DNA from: an uncultured Tolumonas sp.
GTDB lineage: Bacteria; Pseudomonadota; Gammaproteobacteria; Enterobacterales; Aeromonadaceae
Assembly (NCBI RefSeq): GCF_963556105.2
Contig: NZ_OY829945.1
Coordinates: 298,501 to 362,500 of the forward strand
Reading direction: 5' to 3'
DNA length: 64,000 nt
Translations under genes and position numbers: made by a program
Shown: positions 61,918-64,000 of the stretch, in pieces
How positions within the stretch are numbered: position 1 is the first letter of the stretch
Layout of the letters: each line of letters opens with the position of its first letter
Notes under the pieces: generated by a model
Database searches by the model: none
What the model saw: only the letters and a program-made list of their open reading frames with translations
Told to the model about the DNA's origin: nothing

Positions 61918-62739
61918 TTATAACACCCAGCGCTGTAACGCAGTCGCTATCCCGTCATTATCATTAGTCCCAGTAACGAAATGCGCCTGCTGCTGAATTT
62001 CAGCGGCTGCGTTACCCATGGCGACCCCCAAACCAACCTGCTGAAACATACTGATATCATTATGATTGTCACCAAACGCAATCACTTGTTCCAGCGTTAA
62101 ACCTTGATGTGTCACCCATTCGGCCAATCGGTTCCCTTTACTGTTACCTCTGTTCACAATTTCCAAACCATTTGGCGCTGTTCGATCAGAGGTAATCGCT
62201 AACTCGCTGGGTAAAGCCGCAATAAATGCATCGATCGCCGATGTTGTGGGGTGCGATAACTCGATTTTCCACAATGGAGTATGTGTGTGACATAAAGCCG
62301 CAATAGATTCATGTTCAATAAAATGCGGACGTTGATTAGAAGGTAAAGCTTGTACGAAATTTTTTACCCGGCCCACATGTTCATTTTCTGGTTGATGGCC
62401 GATACCATCGGAAAAATGGCAGATTGCATCCAACTGAAGTGATTCCATTAACGGTATCAATTGTTGCCATTGCCGCTCAGACAAGGGGGTGCCAGCAGTG
62501 ATTTGCTGATTTTTTGTATCAAAAACATAAGCGCCATTAGCGCAGATCAGTGGTGTATCCAGAGCTAATTGATGATGTACCGGATAAGCCATCATATGAT
62601 GTCGCCCTGTCACCAAAATAACTTCAATTCCTTTTTTTCTTGCTTGTTGTATCGCATTCGCTGTTTTTTCAGTTACCTGATGGTCACTACTTAACAATGT
62701 CCCATCCATATCTAAGGCAATAACTGCAATATCTGCCAT
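61918..62739 (-). CDS. ybhA: HAD-superfamily phosphatase YbhA (pyridoxal phosphate phosphatase-like)
   Basis: A 273-residue Cof-type HAD hydrolase (E. coli YbhA 272). Motif I is ALDMDGTLLSSDH, motif II VTGRHH, motif III includes Lys in NSKGNRLAEWV, and motif IV is VIAFGDNHNDISMFQQVGLGVAMGNA. The VTGRHHMMAYPVHHQLALDTPLICANGAYVFD segment is the best link to YbhA rather than to YidA. YbhA dephosphorylates pyridoxal phosphate and some sugar phosphates. Its stop is 7 bp from the convergent GGDEF-EAL gene. Confidence 0.88.
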   Translation of the reverse strand: MADIAVIALDMDGTLLSSDHQVTEKTANAIQQARKKGIEVILVTGRHHMMAYPVHHQLALDTPLICANGAYVFDTKNQQITAGTPLSERQWQQLIPLMESLQLDAICHFSDGIGHQPENEHVGRVKNFVQALPSNQRPHFIEHESIAALCHTHTPLWKIELSHPTTSAIDAFIAALPSELAITSDRTAPNGLEIVNRGNSKGNRLAEWVTHQGLTLEQVIAFGDNHNDISMFQQVGLGVAMGNAAAEIQQQAHFVTGTNDNDGIATALQRWVL

Positions 62740-62942
62740 TTCACATATATCCTTCTTTAGGTTCTGCTCACAGGCTGAAACTTTAGCGGTTTATTTGCAA
62801 GTTACCGATATACGAAAAAACAGGCGCTATCTATTAGCTTCGGTATTGATATACAAACTGTAATGAAAAATAGCATGCTCTTATAAAGCACTTTACGTAA
62901 ACTTGCGGTTCTTTTGAGCATGAGAGTAATGGGATCTGCAGT

Positions 62943-63752
62943 ATGTCTGATATTTTAAATAGCCTGATCATGGGTGTTGTAGAAGGTATTACCGAATTCC
63001 TGCCGGTATCCAGTACAGGCCATTTGATTGTCACCAAAGAACTTCTTAAATTTCAGGGAAGCGATACCTTCGAAATAGTTATTCAGTTAGGTGGTGTTCT
63101 GGCGGTAATGTGGTTTTATTTCGCCACTATTATGCAGCAAGTAAAAAGTGTTACGACTGACGCTGCCGTACGTCGCTTCTGGATGGCCGTTATTGTCGCC
63201 TTTTTACCAGCGGCTTGTATCGGTTTGGCATTCCATCATTATATCACTGAATATCTGTTCAATAGTGTCACGGTGGCCTGCAGTCTGATTGTTGGCGGCG
63301 TGATCATGTGGTGGATCGAAGGTGCGGCCTTCAAACCCCGCACACTGGCATTTGAACAAATCACCTTAAAACAAGCGTTCGCGATTGGTTGTGCGCAACT
63401 GTGCTCATTGATCCCAGGGGTGAGTCGGAGTGCCTCTACTATTATGGGCGGAATGCTGACAGGGTTGGATCGCTCAACGGCGACAGGCTTTAGTTTCTTT
63501 CTCTCTATACCAACACTGGGTGCTGCCAGCATTTATTCCTTACTTAAAGATCTACACGGAGTAGGGGAGCACGGTGTCGTTAATATCAGTGTTGGGCTTA
63601 TTACATCCTTTATCGTTAGCTTGCTGTCGATCGGTTGGTTACTGCGTTATATCAGTAAACACAGTTTCCGAGGTTTTGCTGTTTATCGCATCATTGCCGG
63701 TGTGCTGATCTTGGCTTTGTCTTACTTTGGTTTCTTCACAGCCAGCGTTTAA
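62943..63752 (+). CDS. uppP: Undecaprenyl-diphosphatase UppP (BacA)
   Basis: A 269-residue membrane enzyme (E. coli 273) with about eight helices. The catalytic N-terminal motif GVVEGITEFLPVSSTGHL and the second motif LIPGVSRSASTIMGGMLTGLDR are intact. It dephosphorylates undecaprenyl diphosphate to the monophosphate carrier used for peptidoglycan, O-antigen and, probably, the lipid-linked sugar of the cassette at 15.5 kb; loss causes bacitracin sensitivity. GAGAGTAATGGGAT lies upstream with no strong ribosome-binding site. A 200-bp divergent region separates it from ybhA. Confidence 0.95.
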   Translation: MSDILNSLIMGVVEGITEFLPVSSTGHLIVTKELLKFQGSDTFEIVIQLGGVLAVMWFYFATIMQQVKSVTTDAAVRRFWMAVIVAFLPAACIGLAFHHYITEYLFNSVTVACSLIVGGVIMWWIEGAAFKPRTLAFEQITLKQAFAIGCAQLCSLIPGVSRSASTIMGGMLTGLDRSTATGFSFFLSIPTLGAASIYSLLKDLHGVGEHGVVNISVGLITSFIVSLLSIGWLLRYISKHSFRGFAVYRIIAGVLILALSYFGFFTASV

Positions 63753-63765
63753 AGCCGTCTTACAT

Positions 63766-63800
63766 ACAGCAAATAGCCGAATTTAGTGGCTATTTGCTGT
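63766..63800. other. Hairpin after uppP without a T run
   Basis: A perfect 13-bp stem ACAGCAAATAGCC/GGCTATTTGCTGT with a 9-base loop, 13 bp after the uppP stop. It is followed by six A, not T, on the plus strand, so it does not look like a standard intrinsic terminator. Confidence 0.55.
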
Positions 63801-63848
63801 AAAAAACAGCATTCAAATCAAAACCACCATAAAATTGTAATAAAGCGC

Positions 63849-63876
63849 TTGATCAAAAACGATCACTCCCTATAAT
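63849..63876 (+). promoter_or_regulatory. Ribosomal RNA operon promoter P1
   Basis: -35 TTGATC, 16-bp spacer ending ACTCCC, -10 TATAAT and a GC-rich discriminator GCGGCCCCAC. The 16-bp spacer, the CTCCCTATAATGCG block and the discriminator match E. coli rrn P1 promoters. An A/T-rich tract at 63825-63845 is in place for an UP element. Confidence 0.9.
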
Positions 63877-63940
63877 GCGGCCCCACTGAGACGGCAGACG
63901 CCAACACAGAGCAAGTTAAGCAGGTTGTGACGAACACCGC

Positions 63941-63968
63941 TTTACAAGCAACCGGGAAAGCGTATGAT
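63941..63968 (+). promoter_or_regulatory. Ribosomal RNA operon promoter P2
   Basis: -35 TTTACA, 16-bp spacer with CCGGGAAAGCG, -10 TATGAT, followed by TCGCGTCCC. The spacer block GGGAA-GCGTAT resembles E. coli rrn P2. It lies 92 bp after P1, close to the usual 110-120 bp. Confidence 0.82.
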
Positions 63969-63977
63969 TCGCGTCCC

Positions 63978-64000
63978 TGACCTAACGGTCACGCTCTTTA
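63978..64000 (+). promoter_or_regulatory. rRNA leader boxB hairpin and start of boxA
   Basis: TGACC-TAAC-GGTCA (63978-63991) is a boxB-like hairpin, followed at 63993 by GCTCTTTA, the beginning of the boxA antitermination element TGCTCTTTAACA. The window ends inside boxA; a 16S rRNA gene should start about 150-200 bp further on. Confidence 0.88.

Noticed and set aside
1-64000. tRNA genes, CRISPR arrays or prophage genes
   Set aside because: No TpsiC-arm/acceptor pairs, no regularly spaced repeats and no phage structural or integrase genes were found; the only mobile element is the IS at 55.8-57.1 kb.

Overview
The window is a stretch of bacterial chromosome with the gene content of an enteric-like gammaproteobacterium. 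Most proteins align by eye along their whole length with E. coli counterparts (Rep, IlvC/IlvY, Pgi, MtlADR, FruBKA, PqiABC, GlmU/GlmS, ModEBC, TldD/TldE). The gene order is not that of Enterobacterales: csdA-csdE is separated from tcdA by an EAL-like gene, tldD and tldE flank yjgA, and a DeoR regulator precedes glmS. Together with the base composition this suggests an Aeromonadaceae-type genome such as Tolumonas or Aeromonas. That placement is inference.

Layout. 1-11.9 kb: C-terminal part of yhdP, a nitrilase, tldD, yjgA, tldE, yeeX, a small membrane protein with rep, and a two-gene unit of a membrane-anchored protein and a TAXI-type periplasmic binding protein that share the same C-terminal tail. 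12-15.3 kb: csdA-csdE (sulfur transfer), a degenerate EAL protein and tcdA (tRNA ct6A). 15.5-19.3 kb: a four-gene cassette (GT2, small LAB_N membrane protein, ArnT-like GT83, UDP-glucuronate 4-epimerase-like enzyme) that reads as a complete lipid-linked sugar pathway, probably galacturonic acid onto LPS or lipid A. 19.3-29.6 kb: pqiABC, sbmC, divergent ilvC/ilvY, pgi, and a THI5/NMT1 binding domain fused to GGDEF. 29.6-34 kb: mtlADR behind three CRP sites. 34-37.7 kb: an ABC transporter without a binding protein, behind about 600 bp holding two structured elements. 37.7-43.3 kb: fruBKA, divergent cra/fruR with three Cra-type operators, and an RpiB-like isomerase lacking the catalytic Cys. 43.4-53.2 kb: a MATE exporter, macAB with an outer-membrane partner, an EamA exporter and modEBC without modA. 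53.3-60 kb: a LuxR-type regulator without a nearby synthase, and glmU, deoR and glmS, with an IS1111-group element inserted after glmU. 60-64 kb: a PAS-GGDEF-EAL gene split by a frameshift at a G6 run, ybhA, uppP, and the tandem promoters and boxB/boxA leader of an rRNA operon whose 16S gene must begin just past the window.

How the genes work together. The window covers sugar uptake (mannitol, fructose) feeding Pgi-level glycolysis under CRP and Cra control; envelope precursor supply and maintenance (GlmU, GlmS, UppP, PqiABC, YhdP, sugar cassette); efflux (MATE, MacAB-TolC-like, EamA); and second-messenger or quorum signalling (GGDEF, EAL and LuxR proteins). The observations most worth following are the sugar cassette, the twin C-terminal tails at 10.3-11.9 kb, the nested RNA fold with terminator at 37.46-37.61 kb, the IS1111 right end that probably encodes a guide RNA, and the Asp-for-Cys RpiB paralogue.
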